From NCBI GenBank assembly GCA_018894105.1, contig CM032129.1:14205968-14269967 (forward strand): DNA of 64,000 nt. The letters are read 5' to 3'. Source of the DNA: Jacaranda mimosifolia. Lineage: Eukaryota > Streptophyta > Magnoliopsida > Lamiales > Bignoniaceae. A program made the position numbers and the translations under genes. The notes beneath the pieces are model-generated. The model was given only the letters and a program-made list of their open reading frames with translations, made no database searches and had not been told where the DNA came from. This document shows positions 35,656-47,510 of this stretch, one piece after another; position 1 is the stretch's first letter; the number at the start of each line of letters is the position of its first letter.

Positions 35656-35776
35656 TATTCTGGTGTCTTAGGCATAGAGGAACCACACAATCTATCCCAA
35701 ACTTGGGATGGTTAAACTCTACTGCGGTGCCAATACTGTACGGGAGGTCCTGCAGAAAAATAGCTAGATGCCAGGA
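35656..35776 (+). pseudogene. rrn5: Plastid 5S rRNA gene copy (NUPT)
   Basis: 121 bp from TATTCTGGTGTC to ATGCCAGGAT, corresponding in length and order to plastid 5S rRNA, a component of the large plastid ribosomal subunit. Recognisable blocks are 'GTGTC(T)TAGGC(A)TAGAGGAACC', 'GGTTAAACTCTACTGCGGTG' and 'GGAGGTCCTGC(A)GAAAAATA'. It carries substitutions in conserved positions and lies in nuclear repeat DNA without plastid promoters, so it should be silent. Confidence 0.9.
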
Positions 35777-36019
35777 TGATAAAAAGCTTAACACCTCTCA
35801 TTCTTATTACTTTTTCAATGAATAAAATGATAAATCAAAAGGTCATCTTATTCAAAACCCCAATTATGACATCCCTTCTCTCCCACTTCACACCTTGGAA
35901 TGCACCATTCTTATAGAGATAAACGCACTTTCACATCTTCTTAACTCGAAATGGTTGGGCAAAGGAAAGATTCCTTTTTTTAGGGTACTCTTGGGAACAA
36001 ATCCACTGGAGACGGGGTG

Positions 36020-36093
36020 GGGCCTGTAGCTCAGAGGATTAGAGCACGTGGCTACAAACCATGGTGTCGGGGGTTCAAATTCCTCCTCGCCCA
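36020..36093 (+). pseudogene. trnR-ACG: Plastid tRNA-Arg(ACG) copy with altered anticodon (NUPT)
   Basis: 74 bp with D arm (GCTCAGAGGATTAGAGC), anticodon arm CGTGG-CTACAAA-CCATG, T arm (GGGGG-TTCAAAT-TCCTC) and 3' end CTCGCCCA. The plastid gene has CTACGAA in the loop (anticodon ACG). Here it is CTACAAA, so the anticodon reads ACA. The T loop TTCGAAT has also changed to TTCAAAT. Both are G-to-A at CpG sites. A nuclear internal promoter (A and B boxes) is partly preserved by chance, but there is no evidence of expression. Confidence 0.9.
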
Positions 36094-36163
36094 CAATTGG
36101 CCTAGAAGGAAAGTACCTTTCCCTTTGGAGGTAGGAAAATCATGATCGGGATAGCGGACCAAG

Positions 36164-36683
<520 letters not shown>

Positions 36684-37571
36684 TTACCCATGGTCATAAA
36701 GGCAATCATGATGACTTGCCTGTAATTATACGTTAGTCATGGAAACTATCTTACTGATCAGCTGGAGGTGATTTTTGATTTATTCTATTCTATATGGCGA
36801 TTGTGGCATAAACTTGTGTTAAAGATTAGTCCTATCGATTCTTATTATAGTGATTCTTGTAATCCAAAGTTCTCTCTGAAATGTGTTGAAACTTGAGAAG
36901 TCTCTTTGCTGGTATGAGACGACGTTGAGTGAGATCATGATTTCCAACTCTATTTTGTGAATTCCATGAAATCTATCTATTCTTCAATATCTTGTTGCTT
37001 GGAAATGTGCTTTAATTACTCAAACTAGAATAGATGTTTTTCTTATTTGTGTATACTGTATTCCATTCATTATATTATGTCCATGCATTTTGATCAATAC
37101 CTCACTAAGTCATTTAGACTTACCCTCCTTATACTGTTTCTTTCTATTCTTTGTACCAGATTGAGGAAATAGGAAGCACCATGAACGTGTGCCATGTTTT
37201 ATATAGTGTAAATAATGTTATCTAAGGATATATGAATGGTAAGGATGTGAGATATACTTGTAATGTAAATAATGTGTTCGTCATTAGGTCATTATCTTTA
37301 TATATATTTTAATGAAGAATAATAGATTGGAGCCCATGATGTTTGACACGAGCCTCTGAGCGATTGTAAATTATGCAAACTTGGGTTTGGCTTGAAGTCT
37401 TGTAGCATAACTAGTTGACGTAGAAGTCATTAATTGATTCTAATCTTACTCATCATTTAGGTTGTTACAGAATTGTTTAAATTGAGCATTTTGGAGATAC
37501 ATATTTTGTCTTTTGGAAATTCTTGAAAATTCGATCGGAGTAGCACCTCCCGGAGGGGGTGTTACACACAA

Positions 37572-37689
37572 TAATCAATCAAGTTAATAATATCGTTTCT
37601 ATAAATTAATATTAGATAAAAATCAAAATTAAATTTTATGTTATATTTTCAATATGAAAATAAAATTTTTCTATCGAAAATGAGGCACT
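37572..37689. other. AT-rich flank of second Tat LTR
   Basis: About 120 bp after the Tekay-like insertion with no recognisable feature. If the Tekay element inserted into the Tat copy 1 3' UTR, this would be the remainder of that UTR. Confidence 0.35.
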
Positions 37690-38040
37690 TGATGATATTG
37701 CTAAGAATTAACTATAAGGGTAATTTAGTAAATTGACTAAAAATGGTTCAATGACCTAAAATTAATTAACTAAGTAAGAAGGCCAAAGAGCCCAAAAGAC
37801 AGACTGAGACCATAAAAAGAGAGTAGAAAAAGCCTAATGGGTTGAGCCCATCAATACTAACATCTATAAATACCAAGTCCTAGAAGGAACTTGGAAGGAA
37901 GAAATCATCCAACAAAACTCTTTAAGTCAAAGAACTTTCGAGGAGAGAAGACCTCTTGTCATGTATTTAAGAGAAAATGAACTGACTTTGGCTGTCTTTT
38001 GGAAAGGATATTGCTCAATTTCTAAGCAGCATCACATGTA
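37690..38040 (+). repeat. Tat-like gypsy LTR (copy 2)
   Basis: Starts around TGATGATATTGC (37690) and is collinear with 23613-23935 from 'AAATTGACTAAAAATG' through the TATA box CTATAAATA (37864-37872) to 'TTTCTAAGCAGCATCA'. The LTR end is separated from the following primer-site-like stretch (about 38604-38626) by an insertion. Confidence 0.65.
37864..37872 (+). promoter_or_regulatory. Tat LTR TATA box (copy 2)
   Basis: CTATAAATA in the same context (followed by CCAAGTCCTA) as at 23765. Confidence 0.6.
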
Positions 38041-38601
38041 TATAATACAACTAACTCAATATTTTATTTGAATTTGAAATCTATTTTAAATATAAAAATT
38101 TACTTTCATCAATATCTATATACTCTCAATTTTATTTTTATCTTATCAAAATTTTCAATTAAAACCTTTAGTTTTTCAATAAGACAACTACAAAAACTTA
38201 TTCTCAATTGTTTAAAATAAATCTTTTACATGGAACACAAATATATGGTTGACATAATTGCAATTTTTAAAAACTTAACGAATGATCACTTAAATAGTAA
38301 ATGACATCAATCTTTCATTCTTCAATACATCCATGTTTGCCTTAGTATATTTACATATGATATACCTTAATATACCCTAAGGGCACATCAATTATGTCAC
38401 CTTTACAATCAGTGGGGAGGCTATTAAGTGCTATAACGCAACCACCAAACCCTAGAGCTATAAACATCTCTATTAATGACAGAAAATGACATCGAATTAT
38501 TTCATTTTTCAAATTTGTAGTTTCTTTTGGGAAGCATGTCTGTGAATTAGAGACCACAACATTCAACACTTAATTAAAAATACAAATTTCGTCTATATCA
38601 T
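38041..38601 (+). mobile_element. Insert at the Tat LTR end: foldback-arm fragment plus unknown sequence
   Basis: Interrupts the alignment between the two Tat copies exactly at the LTR/primer-site junction; ATCA is found at both edges. The first half (38060-38300) matches the outer end of the foldback arm (22720-22960), including 'CTCTCAATTTTATTTTT' and 'ACGAATGATCACTTAAATAG'. The second half (about 38345-38570) is GC-richer and holds a 72-codon minus-strand open frame with no family I recognise. Confidence 0.5.
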
Positions 38602-39740
38602 TTTGACATTATCTGTGGGAAGTAACATTTGCTGATTTAGATAATGTTAAGAATGCAAACGAGATCAAAAGCTTGAGAATCCAGCACCTTGGTCACCTTC
38701 CAAAGAGATAATGCTTTAGGAAGCCACAGAGGGCAGCAACCTTGCTGACGTCTGGGCAATCATTAGTAACACCCCTGCTTAAGAGTTTACTAGCTATATC
38801 TTAGGGTCCATCCCCTAGAGGGTTGGTCCTAAAAATTATGCAAGAAGCATAATAGGCCATTGGTAGGGGATGCTTCTATTGGGGCTATAAAGCACCCTCA
38901 TCTAGAGCCCTATCAACTCCATAGCAAACCGATAAGAGAGGAAAGACAAAGAGTCATAGCTCTACCATCCCATCAAATAGACGTTTAGCATCCCTTCCTA
39001 CTAACAATTCTTGGCAACGGCTAGTTTTTATCAAATCTGCCCCACAGAACATAGTTATTGAGAGCACCTTTAGAGCTAGTGACGAGTACCTTTTCTTAGA
39101 AGTCACCCTTTCTAGACACAATTTACTTACCCTACTATCTTAGTGAAATCACTTCCTCACAGTGTGAAAGTGGCCAACCTTCAAAAATTCAATGGCATAG
39201 GTGACCCCCAAGGGCACCTGGATAACTACTGGCACATATGGAGCTATATGGCCTAACTCTCGGTGGCTTTAAAAAGGTGACTGGAGATTAAATGATGACT
39301 AGGGAATGGTACGCTAACACTTTAAGGAATATTAAAGCAATCCCAAAGAGACGAGCCAATCAGCTAAAACCTACAAGCACCATGCTAAGAGAAGGGGAAA
39401 CGACTGGTCCAAGAAACAAATGTAGTCAAGACGCCATCTTGGGAGGAGATGACACAGAAAAGAAAAGCCGAGAAGCCCAAAGTGGATGCTACTGAGGAAT
39501 TGAAATGGTAGAAATCTTTCTGAATAATGAGGTGAAGACTACAAGAACCTTCTTGAAGATAATGACACGACAAAGACCATGAGAATTAGGTCCCTTGTAG
39601 ACTCAAACATGGAAAAACTGTGGTAGGCTTCTTGAGGAGAAACCATGATGTGTTTACATGGAGCATGAAAAACCTCGATGGAGTCTCCTTGGAATAATGA
39701 CACGTAACCTCTATGTGTGAACCCTGATGCAAAGCTAATC
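38602..39740 (+). pseudogene. Tat-like gypsy gag (copy 2)
   Basis: Begins after a 'TTTTGACATTATCTGTGGGAAG' stretch (38603-38624), the counterpart of 23938-23958. Gag is recognised at 39178-39270 by the block 'LQKFNGIGDPQGHLDNYW', the same YDG-TxDP-EHL type capsid start as in copy 1. Further gag fragments extend to about 39560, with stops in all frames. 39560-39740 should contain the protease, but I cannot identify its active site. Confidence 0.6.
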
Positions 39741-41045
39741 AAATAGAAGAGGATGAACTTAGAACAACAAAGAAATCAAATCATTAAGAATGAGGTAGAT
39801 AAGCTCCTAGAAGCAAAACATATACGAGCTATTTAGTATTGGAAGTGGCTAGCTAACATGGTGTTAGTGCTCAAGATGAGTGGAAAACAGAGCGTGTGCA
39901 TTGAATTTATTGACCTCAATAAGGTTTGCTAGAAAGACCCATTTTTGCTACTAGAATTAATACCTTGGTGGATTCTATATCACAATGTGAATTGCTAATT
40001 CTCTTTAATACTTATTAGTGACAAAACCAGATTAGCATAGCCCTAAAAGACTAGGAAAAAATGAGCTTTATAGCTACACATGAAGTGTATTATTACAATG
40101 TGTTGCTCATTCTTAAAAATGTTGAAACTACCTGCTAGAGATTGATTAATCATATATTAGACAACATGATTGGCATAAATATGAAAGTATACATAGATGA
40201 CATGATAGTAAAAAGTCAAAGGCAAAATGACCATTTGTGGGATTTTGTGGAATGTTTTACCATACATAGAAGGTTGACTTAACTGGCAAAGTATACCTTT
40301 AGAATAAGAGTTGGGAAGTTTCTTCGGTACATTGTCTTGAAATGCGAAATATAGGCAAACCTACAAAAGATAAAGGTAGTTCTCAATATTTTACCTCTCG
40401 CAATCTATCAAGGAAGTTTAAATGCTGGTAAATGTTTGACAGCCTTAATTAGCTTGAGGTTTTCCATTTTTCAAAATCCTGCTCGAGTAAAGTCTGCTGA
40501 GAGAGTTTTGCCATTTTACAAAATCCTCCAATGAGCAAAGAAATTTGAGTAGACTAAGAGTGTGAAAAGGCATCCCAAAAACTGAAGAAGTACCTAACCT
40601 CACCTCCTGTGATGAAAAAAACTAAGAACCGGAGAGTTGATGTTCTTATATTTAGTCTCCAATGAAGTAGAATTCCCATCCTGGTATAGGAGCAAGGGGG
40701 AGAGCACCAACAATTTATAATATTAGTTGGCTTTTGCAAGGCCTAGAGTTGAGACTTCCTAGTTCTCACCTAGAATTAAGAACTCCTTAGTTGAGCAATT
40801 GACATTATCCATAGTGGTGGTCTTGTAGAAGCTAATACTATACTTCCACGCATATCAAATCATAACATTCACCAACTCATCCCCTAAAAAAGATATTAAG
40901 TACTATAGAAGCCTTAAAAGAATGGTAAATTAAGTGGTCAAGCTAAGCTGATACGGGATAGAATACTGCCCTCAGCTAGTAGTTAGAGCTTAGGTATTAG
41001 CGAGCTTTAATGTAGAAGTGGCAAGCGACAAAGTGGGAAGCTCTA
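39741..41045 (+). pseudogene. Tat-like gypsy reverse transcriptase
   Basis: Clear RT blocks in shifting frames: 'EVDKLLEAKHIRAI' (about 39790-39832), 'SVCIEFIDLNKVC' (about 39890-39930), and the active site Tyr-Ile-Asp-Asp at 40190-40201 within 'KVYIDDMIVKSQ'. The thumb/connection and 'LTSPP' region fall near 40440-40610, and the tether ending 'VELSEYGIEY' type sequence near 40940-40965. Wording is that of Athila/Tat RT. It copies the element RNA into DNA. Numerous stops. Confidence 0.85.
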
Positions 41046-41390
41046 TCCCACATAGAAACTCTACGTGGGCAAATCGTCCACCAACATAGGGAGTCAAACA
41101 AGTATTGTCTTAGAAAACCTACTAGTAGTAGGAATGACATTGGCCCTCACCGTCAGGGCACGCCAATTGTGCACCCATAGTAGTTGCCAATTGATAGTTA
41201 ACCAAGTCCGAGGCAATTATGAGGCAAATGAGGAAAGTATGATGAAATATCTATAGAGAGTGGAAGAAATTAGCCAAAAATTTGAGGACTTATCATTAAC
41301 ATAAATCTAGCATGATGAGAACCCAAACACAAACCAACTAGCTGGGATAGCCAGTGCTCTGGTAGTTTTAAAGAACTGGAAGAAGTGATG
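41046..41390 (+). pseudogene. Tat-like archaeal-type RNase H
   Basis: The best part is 41065-41256, with 'HSSCQLIVNQVRGNYEANEESMMKYL', the block around the third catalytic residue (normally Asp-Ser-Gln-Leu, here Ser-Ser-Cys-Gln-Leu). It is followed by 'KFEDLSLT' and 'ENPNTNQLAGIASAL', equivalent to the Asn-x-x-Ala-Asp-Ala-Leu-Ala block with the catalytic Asp lost. A second RNase H domain after the first is a mark of the Tat lineage; I see at least this one with confidence. Confidence 0.7.
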
Positions 41391-41549
41391 GATGTTTAAG
41401 TAAGCTCCAGAAGAGCATACAGAAATGAGGGATGTCAATGCTAATAAAAGTTTTCGACAAACTAGAGAAAATACTCAAGAAACTAGAACGGCCCCTTTCA
41501 AAAGTGATGGACATTGAAGGCATCATTGAAAGTTGGATAGATACTATCT

Positions 41550-43900
41550 TGGGATATCTATGAGACGACTTCCTTCCCACCAACCTTAAAAGACCAAGAC
41601 AAGTGAAATCCAAATATGCAAGATTCGTGTTGATGGACAGAGACATGTACAAGCAAGGTTTCTTCCTACTTTACCTAAAGTGCCTAATGTAGTAGAAAAC
41701 AAACTATGTGATGCATAAAATTCATGAAAAGATTTGTGAAAACCCTTAGGAGCAAAACCCGTAGCATTAAAGGCCCTCAGACAAGGTTTTTTCTGGCTAG
41801 TAATACTCAAGGATGCCCATAGCTTTGTCAAATGCCGCCGACCATGCCAGGTACGCTATCATACACTATAAAAAAATATGCTTTTTACCATAATTAAATA
41901 TGTATAGTAAATTGTAATTAAGTGTGGTAAAAAGTTATTAACTACACTTGTGCTACACTTTTCTAGCCATAGACAATGCAAGCGAGGTAAAAGCTTAGCT
42001 ACACTTTTTCAACCGTGGTAGTTGTCTTGTGCTATGAAATTATCTTCAATTACTACAAATTTAATATGTGGTAAAAAAGTTACCAAATACAACACTATTT
42101 TTCACCACAAATAAAAAAGTGTAGTATATAATAGTTAATCACCACTCTTCGAAAAATGTAGTAAATATTTAAAGAAATTATCACCACAATCAAATGTAGT
42201 AAAAATAAAATTATTTTGAGGGCTTTTGAGGAATTTTACTAATTAGCTACGTTTTTTTTTTATACACACGTGCAACATGAGTTAATTAAGACTTGAACTC
42301 TTGACCTTACACTTTTATATGTAAAGATGATGCCACTAGACCGATGGCCACTTTGTTGCTAATTAGCTAATTTAAATATATTTGATTAATTAATTAACTT
42401 TTTGATAGTAAAAATTATTAGAGGCAATTTTTTATTTAACCTACAAACTTAGGTTTTCCTACTATTTTACGGGACTTTGCTAACTAGCTAAATTAAGTAT
42501 CTGATTAATTAATCAAATATTTTTTTAATAATAATTACAGTAATTTTTCTTACCTCTAGTTGTATAAATTAAAACCATGAGTAATTAAGAATTTTTTGGA
42601 GGGTTTTATTTGTTAATTTAGAATTCAATTAATTAATTAATTAATTTTTTAATAATAAAAATTGGAAGCATTTTTTTTTAAATCTTAAATATCATTGATT
42701 AGACATAGCTTTCAATATATCTTACCTTCTTTTTTTTTTTAGTGAAAAGTTTTCACTTAAGATCTTAATCTTTTACCAAACTTCATAAGTTTCGTTGTTT
42801 TTACTTTATTAATGAAAAAGTACGGTAAATTATCATCTTTTTACCAAGATTTATGTAAAAGTATAGTAAATATAATATATTATTCACCACATATAAAAAT
42901 TGTAGTAAATAAATATATCTTTTACTACGATAAGATAAAGCGTAGTATTTAATATAAGTTTTACTACACATTTGAAATTTTATACTACAATAGAATAATC
43001 ATAGAAAATAGTCCTTTTTTACTACATTATTTTAGTGAAGTAAAAAATATTGTAGCAAAAAGCATATATTCTTGTAGTGATGGTGCACTAGCCTAGTACT
43101 TCTCTTTAACTAATAGATAGTCTTAGCCTTTTCGCCCAATGCGGATTAGCCATTGTAGGGCCATTTCATAGGCTCTCGAGTAACGCAAATTTCTTATTAT
43201 GGAAATGGACTACTTCTCCAAATGAGTGAAGGTAGAGCCCATAGCTTGCATATTCGAAAAGGAGGTTGAGATGTTCCTTTGGATTAACATTTTATGTCGA
43301 TTTGAGATTCCGCAATCCCTGATCTCAAATATGAAACTCAATTCATAGAAGCGAGACCTAGAGGTTGGTGCAAAGAATAAGCCATCAAGCAAATTTTCAC
43401 ATTTGTAGTCAATCTAGGAGTTGATTGACAAACAAAAGTCACAAACCATTCTCCAGCACATGACGATGCAGTTGGGAGATACCGAGGGAGTATGGTGGAA
43501 GAACTCCCTTCAGTACTATGAGCTTATTGAACTACACCCAAAGCATCCAGAAAGGAGTCACTCTTTGACTTGGTATACGGTGCAGAGGTAGTTGCTTAAG
43601 AGATCAAGGAAGTAAGTTGGAGGATAAAGAATCATAAAGACTCCCAGAACCCAAAACAATCTAATAGTGTGAGAAGATGCACATGCACACTCTTAAATAT
43701 GCAAGGTAAGGTGGCCAAAGCATTTAATAGAAGCGTACCATCAAAGAGTTTCTAGTTGAGGACCTAGTTATGTGGAAAGCAGAAATGTTGGGGCCAATAG
43801 CAAAGTTGAATTCAAAATGGGAAAGCCCCTAAACAGTAGCAGTGATCATGAATGCCGGAGCCTACAACCGAAAACATGGATGCTAGAGATATACCCAAGA
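41550..43900 (+). pseudogene. Tat-like integrase, split by CACTA insertion
   Basis: The N-terminal part (41550-41863) shows 'ARFVLMDRDMYKQGF' and 'YVMHKIHEKICENP', the zinc-binding domain start. After the CACTA-type insert (41864-43079) the core continues: a 'GNGLLLQMS' stretch (catalytic region around 43200), 'VEMFLW/LRFEIPQSLIS' (in shifted frames near 43270-43325), 'VDQQTKVTNHS' (about 43420-43450) with the Glu position altered, and 'MVEELPSVL' and 'TTPKASRKESLFDLVYGAEVVA' to about 43600. The C-terminal tail runs to about 43900. It would insert element DNA. Confidence 0.8.
41864..43079. mobile_element. Non-autonomous CACTA-like DNA transposon
   Basis: 1216 bp with ends CACTATAAAAAAATATGC and, reversed from the right, CACTACAAGAATATATGC, extending as imperfect inverted repeats for about 30 bp. 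The interior has many short subterminal motifs of the type 'TGTAGTAA/TGTGGTAAA' in both orientations near both ends, as in CACTA (En/Spm) elements. Neighbouring triplets are ATA on the left and ATG on the right, a near-match to the expected 3-bp duplication. No transposase is encoded. Confidence 0.85.
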
Positions 43901-44203
43901 CTTTAAATATCCCCAATCTAAAAAAATTCTACCTATAGCCCGCGCGTTAGGCTCACATGAAGTTTTAGATATTTCATGTTCTCTTTTATGAAATATTTAG
44001 CTTTAAGTTATTTTCACTCCTGTAGTTAATCTTTTTCTTCTATTGAGAGACTTTCTTCTTTAAATATCCTTACATCTTTTAGTAATTAAGCTGTCTATTG
44101 CAAGCAAATGATTTATGCTGCAAATATATCATAAACTTCCAATGGCCCTAAGGTCACCCAATGAAAGCTCTAAACTAAAAAACAAAAGAATAATTTTAGG
44201 TCC
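43901..44203 (+). other. Tat copy 2, post-integrase spacer
   Basis: Non-coding AT-rich spacer with T-rich runs following the integrase relic. Nothing else recognisable. Confidence 0.4.
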
Positions 44204-44360
44204 GATCGAGACCCTAAGAGGTCCCTGAGACATTATGATTCCGCACAAGATCCTAAAGGATTCCCAGAGCATATCGATTCTTCCTGAGGCTCTAAAGGAT
44301 CCCTGGAGTATAATGCTTCAACTAGAGATCGTAAGGGATCCCTAACACCACATTACATTA
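44204..44360 (+). repeat. 39-bp tandem repeat, four units (Tat copy 2)
   Basis: Unit starts GAGACCCTAAGAG (44208), AGATCCTAAAGGA (44247), AGGCTCTAAAGGA (44286) and GAGATCGTAAGGG (44325) are spaced exactly 39 bp. The core CCTAAAGGATCCCTGGAG resembles the GGAGTCCTAAAGTGGCTCC core of the 41-bp array in Tat copy 1, so the two arrays may share an origin. Confidence 0.8.
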
Positions 44361-44780
44361 TAATATACTTTGATTTCATAATAAGAAGGGGATCAAGGGC
44401 AAAAGAAAATATGCAAGCAACAACATTAAATAAGACTACTAAATTGATGTAGAAAAATAATGTTAATATCAAATATTCTCAGAAAGTACATAGACAAATG
44501 GAAGTCCAAAATTCACCCAACACTTGGCAAAAAGTACCAAAAGAAAACTAATAGAAATAGTCAATAACAACATCTAAGTTGCACCCTACTATACTCCAAC
44601 GATCGAATCCTCGTCCACACCACTGGGAGTAGCCCCACAAGTTCCAATGTTTGCCTTAGCCAAAATGTTAATAGGAATTGAAGGGTTTGGCAAAAGTAGG
44701 CGCTCAAAGGACAGGCTAATCTTCTTGAGAAATAGTAACAATCTTAGTTATATATTACGCAAGCCTACTTTACAACTAAT
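44361..44780 (+). other. Tat copy 2, spacer before antisense ORF
   Basis: About 420 bp with no coding or repeat structure that I can identify. Confidence 0.35.
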
Positions 44781-45194
44781 GTGTCAAAAGAATTTGACTT
44801 TTTGAACTCCTTCACGACCTCCTCCCTCACAGCAACAACAAAGATCTTCCATATAAAAGACTCCACAGACTTCTTTCCCATCTTGATCTCCCTATTGCAC
44901 CTTTCTTTCAGCTGGTCGCGAAATTTGGTCAACCTCCCAACTTCCTCCCCACTGGTGTTAATCTCAAACTAGCTCTACAACCTCCTCCTTCAATCTAGCT
45001 TTCTCGGTTGTTATCTTCTCTATTTAGCAGGTCATTTACATTACCAAGTTCAAAGTCTTTTAAAGAGACACAAAGGGGAACACAAGAAAGCAAAGAACTC
45101 AATTAAAATAATAATTAAAATGAACACCAAGGCATCTCATGTCATGAAAAAGCATATACAAGAAAAGGACAATAAGAAAAGAGAAATAACTTTA

Positions 45195-45662
45195 TATTGG
45201 ATTTTGGACTTTAATATATATATATATATTAATAATAGTTGTATGCAATTTGTTATCGTACAAAAAGGCTTGGCCCAAATTAAAGTTATCTAATTATTAG
45301 GTGGGCCTAAGTTACCTTACAAAGTATGGGCTTATATGTGTAGATACTCTAATTTGTAATTTCTAATTTTATGATTGGTCAAATTAGAAATAAAGAAAAG
45401 ATACACAGTTATACTAGGGTTATGGTCCCCGAATTATGCATATGATACTTTTCTGATATCCCATCATTAGAAAAGAGAGAGAAACATCTCCCAAATTTCA
45501 TACGCATTAATTTGGAATATCAATAACCGTAAGACTCAAAGGATTTCATCAGTATTTATGGATCCAGGTATGCTTCCGCATCTAGATTGATTTTTTGGTG
45601 ATTTAACATGATGGTTTAGGGTTTTATGTAATGGGCTTCACAAATTTGATTTAATTCTAACA
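45195..45662 (+). repeat. Copia 5' LTR
   Basis: Direct repeat of 51160-51632. Its first bases have mutated (TATTGGATTTTGG against TGTTAGATTTTGG in the 3' LTR). It ends TTCTAACA at 45662. Confidence 0.95.
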
Positions 45663-45664
45663 AT

Positions 45665-45677
45665 TGGTATTGGAGCC
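45665..45677 (+). promoter_or_regulatory. Copia primer-binding site
   Basis: TGGTATTGGAGCC, 2 bp inside the LTR, is close to the Met-tRNA complement TGGTATCAGAGCC (two mismatches). Confidence 0.7.
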
Positions 45678-46583
45678 ACTCATGTTGAATCATTGAGAAA
45701 TCCATGATTTTAGATTATATCTATTTGAATTCATATAGTTTTATTCGATTTAATTTTTGGAATGCCGCAATGATTCGTGAACTTTTGAATTGAAATCGGC
45801 ATGTTGTACTGCTAAATTTGGTTGAATTTGAAAGATGTTGGTCTCTTTGCACTTCGTTGGCTACAACAACTTAATTTGCACTTTAATATTTTTTATTGCC
45901 CATGAAGTCCCTATATAATTTGGTTGAATTTTAAATTGTGATCTTCTGCGAGGCGGTGCAATACACTATACTAGTGATATTGCCATGGCGGAATGCTTAT
46001 TTTAAATATATATTTTTTTTTTTGATGAATATTGCTCTAATAATTCTTTCGATTTGCATATGGTTAATCTAGATTAAGTTAATTGTTCTTATAAATGGTA
46101 TCGTTGATTGTGACCATTTTTTTTTGTTTTGAGAATATATATTATTTGTTTTGATAAATGTTTTGGGGAGTTTTAATTCAAATATTGGTATGTTTATATA
46201 TATTTTGATATAAATTAATTGAAGCAATATGTCACCAAAGTGACCTCTCTTGAGGAAATTAATTTATATTGAAATATAAATGGTTATGTGCATGTAACTT
46301 ATGTAAATATTAATCAACCCAAAGGAAGACTTATATTTAACATAATTACATGTACACTTGTGGTAATAAACACATGATAATTATTTGATTTTACATGTGA
46401 GCAATAAATCGGCCCAAAGAAAGATTTATTGTTTGACATATTAATTTATTATCAATGTTTGATTACTGCACCAAGATATGACTTAAAAGTTATTATTTTA
46501 TCCAAAGATGAAATATTAATGGAATGTCCGATATCTTGAGATAGGGTTTACCTTTATTTGAATTTATTATTCCGTTTTAGTTT

Positions 46584-47510
46584 ATGCTTTGGTACTTATG
46601 TGAGTTTGTTTGTTTGGTTTGTTTTGTTCTCTATTTAGTTTCTTCTTCTACTCCTAATATCACTGCTAGCATCAATTCTACTCCTATGTTGAATGGCACA
46701 AATTTTAAGGCATGGCAAGAAAGTATCTTAATTACTTTGGGAGTCATGGACCTAGACCTTGAATTAATGGTTGCTAAACCCGCTAATCTCACTTATATGA
46801 GTACCTCAGATGAAAAGAGAGAGATGAAAAAGTGGAAAAAGTCTAATCGCATAAGTCTCATGGTCATCAAGCGTGCTATTCCAGAAGCTTTTAGGGGCAC
46901 CATGTCTGATAAGGTGAATACGGCTAAAGCTTTCCTTGAGGACCTTGAGAAGAGATTTGCTAAGAATAAAAAGGGTAAAACTAGTACAATCTTAGCAAAG
47001 CTCACCTCAATGAGGTACACAAGTAAAAGAAACATAAAGGAGTACATTATGGAAATGTCTCATCTTGCTTCGAAATTAAAGGCACGCAAGTTGGATTTAT
47101 CTGAAGACTTGTTAGTGCATCTGGTTTTGATATCCCTTCCAACACAGTTTAGTTAGTTCAAGGTGAGCTATAACTGCCAAAAGGACTCATGGTCTCTTAA
47201 TGAGCTCATCTCACACTATGTTCAGGAAGAGGAGAGACTGAAGTAAGAAAAGACAAATAGTGCTCACTTGGCTTCCACCTCAAAGGACAAGAAGAAAGAT
47301 AACAAAAGAAAGAAAAACAAGGAAGCTGCAGATACAGAATCACAGAAGAAACAACTTAAGGAACCAACTCAAGATGCTTGTTACTTCTGTGGAGCTACAG
47401 GTCATAAAATGAAGCAGTGTTCCAACTATCACACATAGCGTGCTAAGAAAGGTCTACTTCTTAACTTTGTTTGTTCTGAGGTTAATTTGACTTCAATATC
47501 TAGACACACA
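46584..47510 (+). pseudogene. Copia gag
   Basis: The open stretch 46584-47156 contains 'PMLNGTNFKAWQESI' at about residue 36, the usual gag start in this family. The biological start is therefore probably a Met near 46689 rather than the hydrophobic upstream codons. The UBN2-type gag domain follows ('AKLTSMRYTSKRNIKEYIMEMSHLASKLK'). A stop at 47154 precedes the linker, and the zinc knuckle Cys-x2-Cys-x4-His-x4-Cys is intact at 47379-47420 ('CYFCGATGHKMKQC'). A stop follows at about 47437. Gag forms the particle and binds RNA. Confidence 0.85.

Larger units (their letters stand above)
35507..36163 (+). other. Nuclear plastid DNA (NUPT): rrn5-trnR region
   Basis: About 660 bp matches, from memory of conserved plastomes, the inverted-repeat segment that starts in the 4.5S-5S spacer and runs through rrn5 and trnR-ACG into the downstream spacer. 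The left spacer begins 'AAAAAACCAAATGCTCT', and the right end is 'ATGATCGGGATAGCGGACC'. Order, orientation and spacing are those of the plastome. Differences are scattered and many are G-to-A or C-to-T, as expected of an old methylated nuclear insert. The open frames 35483-35671, 35631-35825 and 35888-36094 (minus) here are not genes. Confidence 0.9.

Noticed and set aside
36020..36093. Functional nuclear tRNA gene
   Set aside because: It matches the plastid trnR-ACG with adjoining plastid rrn5 and spacers and carries an altered anticodon; it is an inserted plastid fragment.
35483..36094. Three ORFs in the plastid-derived segment
   Set aside because: They overlap plastid rRNA/tRNA and spacer sequence that is non-coding in plastomes.
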